Part shown: one piece after another, positions 1 to 6,712 of the stretch | How the letters are laid out: each line of letters opens with the position of its first letter | How positions within the stretch are numbered: the first letter of the stretch is position 1 | Assembly: GCA_964423095.1 (NCBI GenBank) | Contig: CAYRDI010000034.1 | Span: 1-22,141, forward strand | Direction: 5' to 3' | DNA length: 22,141 nt | Source of the DNA: Micavibrio_A sp964423095 | GTDB taxonomy: Bacteria > Pseudomonadota > Alphaproteobacteria > Micavibrionales > Micavibrionaceae | Notes under the pieces: generated by a model | The model's input: only the letters and a program-made list of their open reading frames with translations | Databases searched by the model: none | What the model was told of the DNA's origin: nothing | Program-made: the position numbers and the translations under genes

Positions 1-30
1 CTATCCACGATGTACAAGACATCAAAAACG

Positions 31-55
31 ACCCGCCTTTTCAGGCGGGTTTTTT
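31..55 (+). terminator. Rho-independent terminator of an upstream gene
   Basis: A perfect 8-bp stem (ACCCGCCT at 31-38, AGGCGGGT at 43-50) with a 4-base loop is followed directly by a run of six T. This is a textbook intrinsic terminator on the + strand. No coding sequence that it ends is visible in the first 30 bases, so it belongs to a gene to the left of the window. Confidence 0.85.
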
Positions 56-95
56 GTTGAGATATTTTTGCCTCATAACGGGATCAAATGAAGTA

Positions 96-125
96 TTGCC
101 TTTGTTTCCCGTAATTTTGTATAAA
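96..125 (+). promoter_or_regulatory. Probable sigma-70 promoter of the malonyl-CoA-decarboxylase-like gene
   Basis: TTGCCT at 96-101 and TATAAA at 120-125 are separated by 18 bases. The predicted start site falls about 20 bases before the TTG start codon at 151, leaving room for the AGAGGTG ribosome-binding site at about 138-144. The promoter lies just after the upstream terminator, so the gene is probably transcribed alone. Confidence 0.5.
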
Positions 126-150
126 AGGCGCAGTAAAAAGAGGTGTTTTC

Positions 151-1014
151 TTGGATATAAAAACGATACTTGAGCATGCAGCGGCCAACACGGCGGAGCA
201 TCCCGCGCATCCTTGCGCTTTTTTTGAAATCACGAGCGATACACCCGAAGAGATTACGGCGCAGCTTTTGGGTAAGGATCGTGTGCATGCGTTCGGCGCG
301 AACTCGATGGAGGAGCTTTATACGTTTCGTCTGGGGGGACCAAATCATACAAAAACGGTTTTCGGTCTGATCGACGAATCTGCCGTATTGCAGTCCGCCA
401 TTTATGTCGAAAAAAATTATAACCCCATCGAAGCACCGGAAGATTTACGCGGGGATGTCGGGGATGTTTTGGTTGCAGAGGTTAAAGAAACATACCAGGC
501 GCCAAAATCCATGATTTTTTATTCGATTTCCAACATGACGAAGGTCGGCGGTATGGGGCCATTGCTGATCAGAAATATGCATCCCCATTTGGTTGAAACC
601 TATCCGGGTGCTGTTCTTTCAACGCTTTCGCCGATGCGTGAGTTGACACATCCCGAACATGGGCTTTCTCCCGCGTTGATAGAAGAATTTTCATCGGCAC
701 ATGAATTTCGCAAACGTGAAATTGTTTATGATTACATGTGCCAGAAACCGGGAATGCCCAGAGTGCAAGATTTCCACATGGGGAATGGCGCGGTGCCTGT
801 GACCATACGCTTTGATGCGGATACAAAAGACCAAGGACTGCGTGTCATGGCAAATTACTGGTACAATGGCGATGCGGCACAGTTAAAAGAAAATGCGCAG
901 GCTTATAGATACGGTGATCGGGAAACGCTTCTTGGTGGTGTAGTACCATCATCGCGTGTGCATGAAGAAGAGGTGTTGCCGGCGTTTTCTGGATGGAATC
1001 TCCATCTGGCATAG
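151..1014 (+). CDS. Malonyl-CoA decarboxylase-like protein, catalytic domain only
   Basis: The 287-residue product resembles the catalytic, GNAT-fold half of malonyl-CoA decarboxylase, which converts malonyl-CoA to acetyl-CoA and CO2. Landmarks are FYSIS at residues 123-127, the STLSP segment at 157-161 (the family's catalytic serine region, usually followed by PGF, here by MREL), and FHMGNGA at 208-214 with the family's conserved histidine at 209. A NYWY segment follows at 235-238, where the family has a similar NY-Y motif. Full-length family members are roughly 400-490 residues and carry an N-terminal helical oligomerisation domain that is missing here. The start is a TTG, supported by AGAGGTG about six bases upstream; no ATG fits as well. 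It is convergent with the response-regulator gene. The family assignment rests on motifs, and the real substrate could be another acyl-CoA. Confidence 0.7.
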   Translation: MDIKTILEHAAANTAEHPAHPCAFFEITSDTPEEITAQLLGKDRVHAFGANSMEELYTFRLGGPNHTKTVFGLIDESAVLQSAIYVEKNYNPIEAPEDLRGDVGDVLVAEVKETYQAPKSMIFYSISNMTKVGGMGPLLIRNMHPHLVETYPGAVLSTLSPMRELTHPEHGLSPALIEEFSSAHEFRKREIVYDYMCQKPGMPRVQDFHMGNGAVPVTIRFDADTKDQGLRVMANYWYNGDAAQLKENAQAYRYGDRETLLGGVVPSSRVHEEEVLPAFSGWNLHLA

Positions 1015-1033
1015 GCCGTTCGCGTAAGCGGCT

Positions 1034-1537
1034 CTATCCCTTTTTGGGCGGTCCGTTCCGCCGATCGTTTCCATCGAAATCGATTTGACGCACCCGGCGG
1101 TCCGGCCCCACATAGGTTGGGCAAATGGCGAATTCACGCGGCTTTTCGACAACACGAATCAACCGGTCGGCCAGTGATTTTGCCGAAAACGGTTTGACCA
1201 GATATTCGGTAATGCCGGCGTCGCGCGCCTTGATCACGCGGGATAAATGCCCGGACCCGGCCGTCATGATGATGGGGACAAACGCGTTGGGTGTGTTTTT
1301 ATGGCGTCGGACGATTTTTGTCAGGTGGATTCCGCGATCGGGGTTTTGTAGCCAGTCCACAAGGATAAGGTCATGCCGTTCCTGTTGAAACGCGGCAAAG
1401 GCTTCTTCCGGGGAATAAGCGGCAAATATGTTTTTTTCCGGCACGGTCAAAAGATTTAAAACGCCTTTGACAAGCTGGAACATAGGGACGGAGCTTTCCA
1501 CGACCAAAACTTTGACGTATTTGAAGTCGTAAGCCAT
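1034..1537 (-). CDS. Single-domain CheY-like response regulator with DRR tail
   Basis: This 167-residue protein is a phospho-receiver domain with no output domain. The phospho-acceptor is Asp61 (LILVD61W), with Thr92 and Lys115 (VKPF) completing the switch. The usual acidic pair at the N-terminus is reduced to a single Glu14 in VVES. A short C-terminal tail carries two Asp-Arg-Arg motifs (GPDRR at 144-148, NDRR at 157-160), a tail I associate with alphaproteobacterial stand-alone receivers. A longer reading frame exists, but the ATG at 1537 sits four bases after the stop of the upstream gene, pointing to translational coupling. It is the second gene of a two-gene operon. It probably relays a histidine-kinase signal by protein-protein contact; the partner kinase is not here. 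Confidence 0.85.
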   Translation of the reverse strand: MAYDFKYVKVLVVESSVPMFQLVKGVLNLLTVPEKNIFAAYSPEEAFAAFQQERHDLILVDWLQNPDRGIHLTKIVRRHKNTPNAFVPIIMTAGSGHLSRVIKARDAGITEYLVKPFSAKSLADRLIRVVEKPREFAICPTYVGPDRRVRQIDFDGNDRRNGPPKKG

Positions 1538-1541
1538 CTTT

Positions 1542-2033
1542 CTAACCCCCCATACCGCGTGATTTCCGGTAGCGGGCGAAGACACTGCGCATTTCTTCCA
1601 AAAGCTGCTTTCCTACCGGATGCGTATCGTTTTTCATTTCCAGTATCAGGATGGCCTGAACGGATTTTTGGTAGGCGGCAACGATGGCGATGACATCGGC
1701 ATCAACCGATTTGATATTTTCCAGGAAGTCCAGCGTAACGTGACTGATGGTGGAAACCAGCGGGTATTGAAACAGGCCCCCTTGGGATTTCAACTGCATC
1801 AAGGGGTACATCAGTACGCTGAATTTTTCTTCATCGCTTTTGTTGGCATAGGGACCTTTCTCTACCTCTGCTATGGCAACGCTCAGCTCTTTTAAAAGAT
1901 CAAAACCCAAGGGACGGAAATCGATTTTGTTGTTATCGATCCCTTGCTGCGCACGGACAAGATCCGTTTCATTGAAGCCGCCGGTGCCGACTTTCTTCTT
2001 GAGCGCGTTTTCCGGTTTGACCAGTTTTCCCAT
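1542..2033 (-). CDS. Conserved protein of unknown function, partner of the response regulator
   Basis: A 163-residue soluble protein with no signal peptide or membrane segment. It opens with a basic stretch (PENALKKKVG) and then looks almost entirely helical, with segments around KAxVDF-like NKIDFRPLGFDLLKEL and YPLMQLKSQGG. I recall similar proteins beside CheY-like receivers in Rhodospirillales, but I do not know a function. The stop codon is four bases from the response-regulator ATG, so the pair is probably coupled and may act together. The start is uncertain: ATG at 2033 and ATG at 2042 are both in frame, and neither has a good Shine-Dalgarno sequence in the AT-rich leader. Earlier in-frame starts would run through that leader and are less likely. 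Confidence 0.75.
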   Translation of the reverse strand: MGKLVKPENALKKKVGTGGFNETDLVRAQQGIDNNKIDFRPLGFDLLKELSVAIAEVEKGPYANKSDEEKFSVLMYPLMQLKSQGGLFQYPLVSTISHVTLDFLENIKSVDADVIAIVAAYQKSVQAILILEMKNDTHPVGKQLLEEMRSVFARYRKSRGMGG

Positions 2034-2088
2034 TGAATACATAAGAATAAATTTATTTTTCCTAATAAATTGCAATACAAATGTATTC

Positions 2089-2117
2089 AGTATAAGCGGC
2101 AGCTCCGGCCCTGCCAA
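2089..2117 (-). promoter_or_regulatory. Promoter of the unknown/response-regulator operon
   Basis: Read on the minus strand, TTGGCA (2112-2117) and TATACT (2089-2094) are exactly 17 bases apart, five of six matches in each hexamer. Transcription would start near 2082, giving a leader of about 50 bases that is very AT-rich. Confidence 0.6.
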
Positions 2118-2167
2118 CCAAAAATCTTTTGCAAGGCGGTCGTTTGTCCCTGCGGGCTGTCTATTCG

Positions 2168-3070
2168 TCAGGGTTTTTCACAAAGGACGATTTTACCGGC
2201 CACGGGTTTTCCCGCGTCCAGTCTGATATGCGTTTTTTCCGACCCGCGGGCGATCATACCGGCACCGTGTGCGCATCGTTCAACATAAGAAAAGGAGTGT
2301 GCATAGCGGTGATCATCGCCCAGAACCCAGCCGTCCGTATCAGTATTCTGCACGCTCATGATAAACTGCCCGCCGGGGTTGAGGTGTGAAGAGACAGCAA
2401 TGAATATTTTTTCCAGCGCGCCGGCATATACGAAAACATCGGCGGCCGTGACAAGATCGTACATATCAAGGGTAGCGGACAAATGTTCCTCGATGTCGGC
2501 AACCATCAACATATTATAGAGCCCTTTGAGTTTTGCCTGTGCAATCATGCGCGCTGAAACATCTATGCCGTTTAGTTCTTCAAAACGTCCTTTGATCGCA
2601 GCACCCATCAGACCTGTGCCGCAGCCAAGATCGAGAACGCGGCCATATCTTTCTTTTGGCAAAAAGGCGGCCATGATATCCGGCGTGTGGTAATCCAGCT
2701 TTTGTACCAGCGATGATTCAAAATGCGGTGCGTATTGATCGAACAAAGATGTCACATAGGTCCGGCTCATGGCTTGTTGCGGATCATAACATCCCATAAG
2801 GGAAAGTTTTATTCCTGCGCCCATAATGTCTTCGGGGTCTAGGGCAAGATAGTTCACGAAATGTTTTTCTGAATCTTCGCTAAGGCCAAGGCGGCGACAC
2901 ACATCCCCAAGATAAAAATGGATCGGGGGCCATAGAGGGGCGAGGGGAAGCGTGTCGGTCAGCAAATCTGCGGCAGCTTGCAAATCCCCCCATTCCACAA
3001 GCTGGAGGGCGAGGCCATAACGATGGTCCACGTGAAGGTTGCCGGAAGATCCGCCAAAGGGTGCTTTCAT
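2168..3070 (-). CDS. TPR-containing SAM-dependent methyltransferase (COG4976 type)
   Basis: The 300-residue protein has an N-terminal tetratricopeptide-like helical region (about residues 15-85, with LALQLVEWGDLQAAADLL and a second helix pair around HFYLGDVCRRLG) followed by a class I methyltransferase. The SAM-binding loop is VLDLGCGTG at 145-153, the acidic residue that binds the ribose is in GIDVS (168-172), and motif IV is DLVTAADVFVY (205-215). The linker segment FDQYAPHFE...LDYHTP is typical of predicted methyltransferases with TPR repeats. The substrate is unknown; the TPR part suggests a protein target. It is divergent from ppa and has no Shine-Dalgarno sequence upstream, consistent with a very short or absent leader. 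Confidence 0.85.
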   Translation of the reverse strand: MKAPFGGSSGNLHVDHRYGLALQLVEWGDLQAAADLLTDTLPLAPLWPPIHFYLGDVCRRLGLSEDSEKHFVNYLALDPEDIMGAGIKLSLMGCYDPQQAMSRTYVTSLFDQYAPHFESSLVQKLDYHTPDIMAAFLPKERYGRVLDLGCGTGLMGAAIKGRFEELNGIDVSARMIAQAKLKGLYNMLMVADIEEHLSATLDMYDLVTAADVFVYAGALEKIFIAVSSHLNPGGQFIMSVQNTDTDGWVLGDDHRYAHSFSYVERCAHGAGMIARGSEKTHIRLDAGKPVAGKIVLCEKP

Positions 3071-3079
3071 AAAGAGGGG

Positions 3080-3107
3080 AGTATAGCCGAGCCTTTAAAA
3101 ACGTCCA
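3080..3107 (-). promoter_or_regulatory. Promoter of the TPR-methyltransferase gene, nearly leaderless
   Basis: On the minus strand TGGACG (3102-3107) and TATACT (3080-3085) are separated by 16 bases. The expected start point is within a few bases of the ATG at 3070, so the mRNA would have almost no leader. This fits the absence of a ribosome-binding site. Confidence 0.45.
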
Positions 3108-3127
3108 TTCCCGCAATGCAAAAAAAG

Positions 3128-3156
3128 CTGGCAAAATCCTTCTAAATCCGTATAGT
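3128..3156 (+). promoter_or_regulatory. Promoter of ppa
   Basis: CTGGCA (3128-3133) and TATAGT (3151-3156) are 17 bases apart on the plus strand. The start site would lie near 3163, about 30 bases before the ATG, with the AGAGGT ribosome-binding site at 3185-3190 inside the leader. Confidence 0.55.
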
Positions 3157-3195
3157 TCCCCCGTTTTTAGGAAATTAAGAAATAAGAGGTAAATC

Positions 3196-3738
3196 ATGTC
3201 TTTGGCGATGGTCAGCAGCGGTAGAAACCTGCCCGAGGAAATCAATGTCATTATCGAGAATCCCCGTGGTGGCGACCCTGTAAAATATGAACTGGACAAA
3301 GAGTCCGGCATGATGTTCGTGGACCGGTTTTTACACACGGCTATGTATTACCCCGGTAATTACGGATTTATCCCCCATACGCTGTCCGAGGATGGCGATC
3401 CCGTAGACGTTCTGGTTCTGGGCAGTACGCCCGTGATGCCCGGTGCCGTGATTGCAGCGCGGCCGGTTGGCGTCCTGCTGATGGAAGATGACAAAGGGAT
3501 GGATGAAAAAATTATCGCCGTTCCGTCCGCCCGTTTGCACCCCTACCACGACAATGTCGAGGATTATACCGATATCCGTCCGATTCTGCGGGAGCAAATC
3601 GAGCATTTCTTCGCCCATTACAAGGATTTGGAAAAGAACAAATGGGTTAAGCTGAAAGGATGGGGCGATGCCGCCAAGTCCAGGGAACTGGTGCTCGAAG
3701 GGGCCGAACGGTACAAGGCGCAGGGCAAGGCCGCTTAA
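3196..3738 (+). CDS. ppa: Inorganic pyrophosphatase (family I)
   Basis: A 180-residue family I soluble pyrophosphatase (EC 3.6.1.1), which hydrolyses pyrophosphate to two phosphates in the cytoplasm and so pulls biosynthetic reactions forward. The metal-binding signature DGDPVDVLV is intact, as are the substrate-binding stretches YELDKESG, YPGNYGFIP and the C-terminal KGWGDAAKS. Length is normal for the bacterial hexameric enzyme. The ATG at 3196 is supported by AGAGGT five bases upstream. The gene is single, divergent from the methyltransferase and followed by a 130-base gap leading to the tRNA genes; I see no clear terminator after it. Confidence 0.97.
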   Translation: MSLAMVSSGRNLPEEINVIIENPRGGDPVKYELDKESGMMFVDRFLHTAMYYPGNYGFIPHTLSEDGDPVDVLVLGSTPVMPGAVIAARPVGVLLMEDDKGMDEKIIAVPSARLHPYHDNVEDYTDIRPILREQIEHFFAHYKDLEKNKWVKLKGWGDAAKSRELVLEGAERYKAQGKAA

Positions 3739-3817
3739 GACGTCTTTTCGGGCCTTCATTGGCGCATAAAATTTGAAAAATCCCGTATTTTTAAGGATTT
3801 ATTCCACATTTGGGGGC

Positions 3818-3847
3818 TTGCTTTTCGGGGGGCGAAGGGGGTATAAA
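3818..3847 (+). promoter_or_regulatory. Promoter of the tRNA pair
   Basis: TTGCTT (3818-3823) and TATAAA (3842-3847) are 18 bases apart and the predicted start lies about 20 bases before the first tRNA. GC-rich bases follow the -10 box only loosely, so I cannot say whether it is under stringent control. The rest of the 3739-3871 gap holds nothing else that I recognise. Confidence 0.55.
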
Positions 3848-3871
3848 CGCACACCGATTAAATTCCCTTGT

Positions 3872-3948
<77 letters not shown>

Positions 3949-3976
3949 AGGAAACCGAATACCGTATACCCTCAAA

Positions 3977-4051
3977 GGGCAGTTAGCTCAGCGGTAGAGC
4001 ACTACCTCGACACGGTAGGGGTCACAGGTTCAATCCCTGTACTGCCCACCA
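3977..4051 (+). tRNA. tRNA-Val (GAC)
   Basis: A 75-base tRNA with all four stems fully paired, an encoded CCA end and discriminator A73. The anticodon stem CTACC/GGTAG fixes the loop as TCGACAC (4007-4013), so the anticodon is GAC (4009-4011), reading the valine codons GTC and GTT. Position 33 is C instead of the near-universal U. Apart from that the molecule looks functional, with GTTCAATC in the T arm. It is the second gene of the tRNA pair. Confidence 0.93.
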
Positions 4052-4077
4052 TTTAAAAATCTTCCTTCGAAATCGCT

Positions 4078-5661
4078 TTAATGCCCTCTGGCATTTCCGC
4101 CAGCTTTTGCGGCGGGTTTGTTGATGGGAAGAAGCAGGGCAAATGCCATCGCCCCCGCCACGATCAGGGAGAGCACAAAAAACGTATCCGCATAGGCGTA
4201 AAGCGAAGATTGTTCCAACAGCATCCGGTAAACGGTGCCGGTTGCCATGGAGGAGGCTTCTGCGGGCGGCAATCCACCGGCGATACCGGCCTGTGTTAAG
4301 ATCTGGATCTTTTCGTCATAAACAAAGTTGCCAGTCTGAAGTCGTCCGGTCAGAAAAGCCTGATGCTGTTGTGATCCGCGCGCGACCAGTGTGGTAACGA
4401 TAGCGATTCCTACGCTTCCGCCCAGATTGCGCATCAGGGAAAAAAGCGAAGAGGCCCGTGTGCTTTTTTCCTTGGGCACGTTCATAAAGGCCAGTGTGCT
4501 GATCGGGATAAAAAGGAAGGGCAGGCCCAGCATCTGAATGGCGCGTAACCAGACAAAACTTTTATAGTCGAGGTCAGGATTGATATGCGTCGAAGAAAGA
4601 AAGCAGCCCAGCCAGCAGCAAAAGAAACCGAACAGGACCATATAGCGGGAAGGAATTTTTGAAACCAGCTTTCCGGAAACAGGCATCAAAAACAAAACGC
4701 AAACAGCCCCCGGTGAAAGCACGAGCCCCGCAAGGGTGGCATCATATCCGTAATGTGTCTGGACAAGAATGGGGAGCAGGGCACTGGAGCTGTACAGCAC
4801 AAAGCCTGTAATAAAAATAAGGACGCTGCCGATGGCAAAACTCCGTTCCCTGAAAAGGCTTAAATCCACGATCGGGTCTTTACGGCCGATCAGCCAGAGG
4901 ATGGAAAAGCCCAGCCCCAGTGCCGCCGTCAGCGCAAAGAAAACGATGAATCCGCTAGAAAACCAGTCGTCCTGCTGTCCTTTATCCAGCACGATTTGCA
5001 AGGCACCGAGCCCAAGGGCCACAAGAGACAGACCAATATAATCAACTTTTCCTACGCCACGTGCCCTCGCATGATCGGGATCGCGGACAGTCAGGCTGAC
5101 CAGAAAAAAGGCCAAAATTCCAATAGGGATGTTGATGTAGAAAATCCACCGCCAGCTGAAATTATCTGTAATCAGGCCGCCGAGTGTCGGGCCAAGAATG
5201 GGTGCAACGATTAATGTGATGCCGGTAATGCCAAACACGGCGCCGCGTTTTTCAGGGGGGAAGGAATCCATAATGATGGCTTGCTGCGTGGGTTGTAGCC
5301 CACCTCCAGCCAGTCCTTGCAAAAGACGGAAGACAATCAGCATGGGGAGGGATTCTGCAATTCCGCACATAAAGGAGGCAAAGGTAAAACTGCCGATGCA
5401 TAAAAGGAAAAACCGTTTACGGCCCATCACATTGGAAAGCCAGCCGGATAGGGGAAGGATGATGCCGTTGGCGACAAGATAGGATGTCAGGACCCACGTC
5501 CCTTCTTCGGTCGTTGCAGCAAGCGTTCCTGCAATGTGGGACAGCGATACGTTCGTGATCGTGGTATCCAAAACCTCCATAAATGTAGCAAGAGAGACCA
5601 CCACGGCGACCAGCCAGGGGTTGAAATGTTTTTCACCGTCTATGGTGCGAAAGGCATTCAT
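4078..5661 (-). CDS. emrB: EmrB/QacA-type drug efflux MFS transporter (DHA2, 14 TM)
   Basis: A 527-residue inner-membrane proton antiporter of the DHA2 family, expected to have 14 membrane helices. Family motifs are present: LDTTITNVSL in helix 1, GWLSNVMGRKRFF (motif A) in the loop after helix 2, and GPTLGGLITDNFSWRWIFYIN (antiporter motif C and following residues). It is the last gene of the efflux operon. Its ATG overlaps the emrA stop by four bases (ATGA), so the two are translationally coupled and should form an EmrAB complex that needs a TolC-like channel encoded elsewhere. The stop codon is only 26 bases from the convergent tRNA-Val, and no strong terminator is visible between them. 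Substrate range cannot be read from sequence. Confidence 0.93.
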   Translation of the reverse strand: MNAFRTIDGEKHFNPWLVAVVVSLATFMEVLDTTITNVSLSHIAGTLAATTEEGTWVLTSYLVANGIILPLSGWLSNVMGRKRFFLLCIGSFTFASFMCGIAESLPMLIVFRLLQGLAGGGLQPTQQAIIMDSFPPEKRGAVFGITGITLIVAPILGPTLGGLITDNFSWRWIFYINIPIGILAFFLVSLTVRDPDHARARGVGKVDYIGLSLVALGLGALQIVLDKGQQDDWFSSGFIVFFALTAALGLGFSILWLIGRKDPIVDLSLFRERSFAIGSVLIFITGFVLYSSSALLPILVQTHYGYDATLAGLVLSPGAVCVLFLMPVSGKLVSKIPSRYMVLFGFFCCWLGCFLSSTHINPDLDYKSFVWLRAIQMLGLPFLFIPISTLAFMNVPKEKSTRASSLFSLMRNLGGSVGIAIVTTLVARGSQQHQAFLTGRLQTGNFVYDEKIQILTQAGIAGGLPPAEASSMATGTVYRMLLEQSSLYAYADTFFVLSLIVAGAMAFALLLPINKPAAKAGGNARGH

Positions 5662-6695
5662 TTTACATGAACGGTGGGAACGGCCGACATGCCGGGACCG
5701 ATGTGCAAGGATTCATCCGGTTGCTGATCGAATGTAATTTTAACGGGGACACGCTGAACGATTTTTACAAAATTGCCGGTGGCATTTTCCGGCGGGAACA
5801 GGGAATAGCGCGCACCGGTGCCGGATTGAATGGATTCTACCGTTCCTTTAAAATCGTGCCCTTTATAGGCATCGATTTCAATATCAACGTGCTGTCCCTG
5901 TTTCATGCCATCGATTTCCGTTTCCTTGAAATTGGCGATGATCCAGACGTCCTCGCCGACGATCCGCGTGATTTGTTGTCCCGGTTGCAGATACGACCCA
6001 AGCTCGACATTTTTGCCGGTGACTTTTCCATCTTCGGGGGCGCGGAGAACAGTGTCGTCCAGATTGTTTTGGGCGAGCGTGACGGCGGCATTGGCTTGAT
6101 CGACCGCGGCTTCCAGCTCTTTCACGCCGGCCTCACTGGCGGCAATCGCATCGGGCGCGGTTTCGGCGGATTTCAATTTTGCTTTGGCGTTTTCCAGGCT
6201 TGCGCGTGCTTGCCGTTCAACCGCCATGGCATCTTCAAGACTCTGGCGGGATCGTGCGGCATCGCTCAAGTTTTTCAATCTTTTCAGCGTTTGCTGTGCA
6301 TTTGTAAGTTCGGCGGCGGCGGATTTTACTTCTGATTGTGCGGATTCCAGATTGGAGGGGGCGGAAACGGATGTGCTCGCATAATTATGTTGTCCGGCAA
6401 TCAGGCGGGCCTCTGCCGCCTTTAATTGCGCCTGTGCCTGATCGAGCGCGGCCTGATAATCGCGCGGGTCGATTTTTAAAAGAACATCACCTTTTTTAAC
6501 ATGTTGGTTGTCATCGATGTTCAATTCAACCACATAACCCGAAACTTTTGGGGCAATGGGAAGAATATGCGCTTCGATCGTGGCATCATCCGTGGATACT
6601 TTGCCGCGTGTCGAAAGCCAGTGCCAAGTGCCGCCTATGATCAAAAGGCCGATGATCGCCGCTGCAATCATTTTTTTGGGTGAAGCGTTTGACAT
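5658..6695 (-). CDS. emrA: EmrA/HlyD-type membrane fusion protein
   Basis: A 345-residue periplasmic adaptor anchored by one N-terminal membrane helix (about residues 9-27). The sequence after it, KVSTDDATIEAHILPIAPKVSGYV, is the classic EmrA/HlyD start of the barrel and lipoyl half. A long alpha-helical hairpin rich in Ala, Gln and Lys (about 80-215) follows, then the second lipoyl half (LRAPEDGKV) and a beta-barrel domain. It links EmrB to an outer-membrane channel. The gene begins 17 bases after the RND pump stop with a weak AGGG ribosome-binding site and overlaps emrB by four bases. It therefore belongs to the same operon as the RND system, giving two adaptor/pump pairs in one transcript. 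Confidence 0.92.
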   Translation of the reverse strand: MSNASPKKMIAAAIIGLLIIGGTWHWLSTRGKVSTDDATIEAHILPIAPKVSGYVVELNIDDNQHVKKGDVLLKIDPRDYQAALDQAQAQLKAAEARLIAGQHNYASTSVSAPSNLESAQSEVKSAAAELTNAQQTLKRLKNLSDAARSRQSLEDAMAVERQARASLENAKAKLKSAETAPDAIAASEAGVKELEAAVDQANAAVTLAQNNLDDTVLRAPEDGKVTGKNVELGSYLQPGQQITRIVGEDVWIIANFKETEIDGMKQGQHVDIEIDAYKGHDFKGTVESIQSGTGARYSLFPPENATGNFVKIVQRVPVKITFDQQPDESLHIGPGMSAVPTVHVK

Positions 6696-6712
6696 GTGGA
6701 ATGGCCCTGTCT

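Noticed and set aside
1015..1045. Terminator between the two convergent genes (GCCG/CGGC stem, later T-run)
   Set aside because: The stem is only four firm pairs with a bulge, and seven bases separate it from the T-run, too weak to annotate.
5667..6335. A 222-codon plus-strand open frame opposite emrA
   Set aside because: The minus strand encodes an unmistakable membrane fusion protein with correct domains; the plus-strand frame has no recognisable motif and is a shadow of it.
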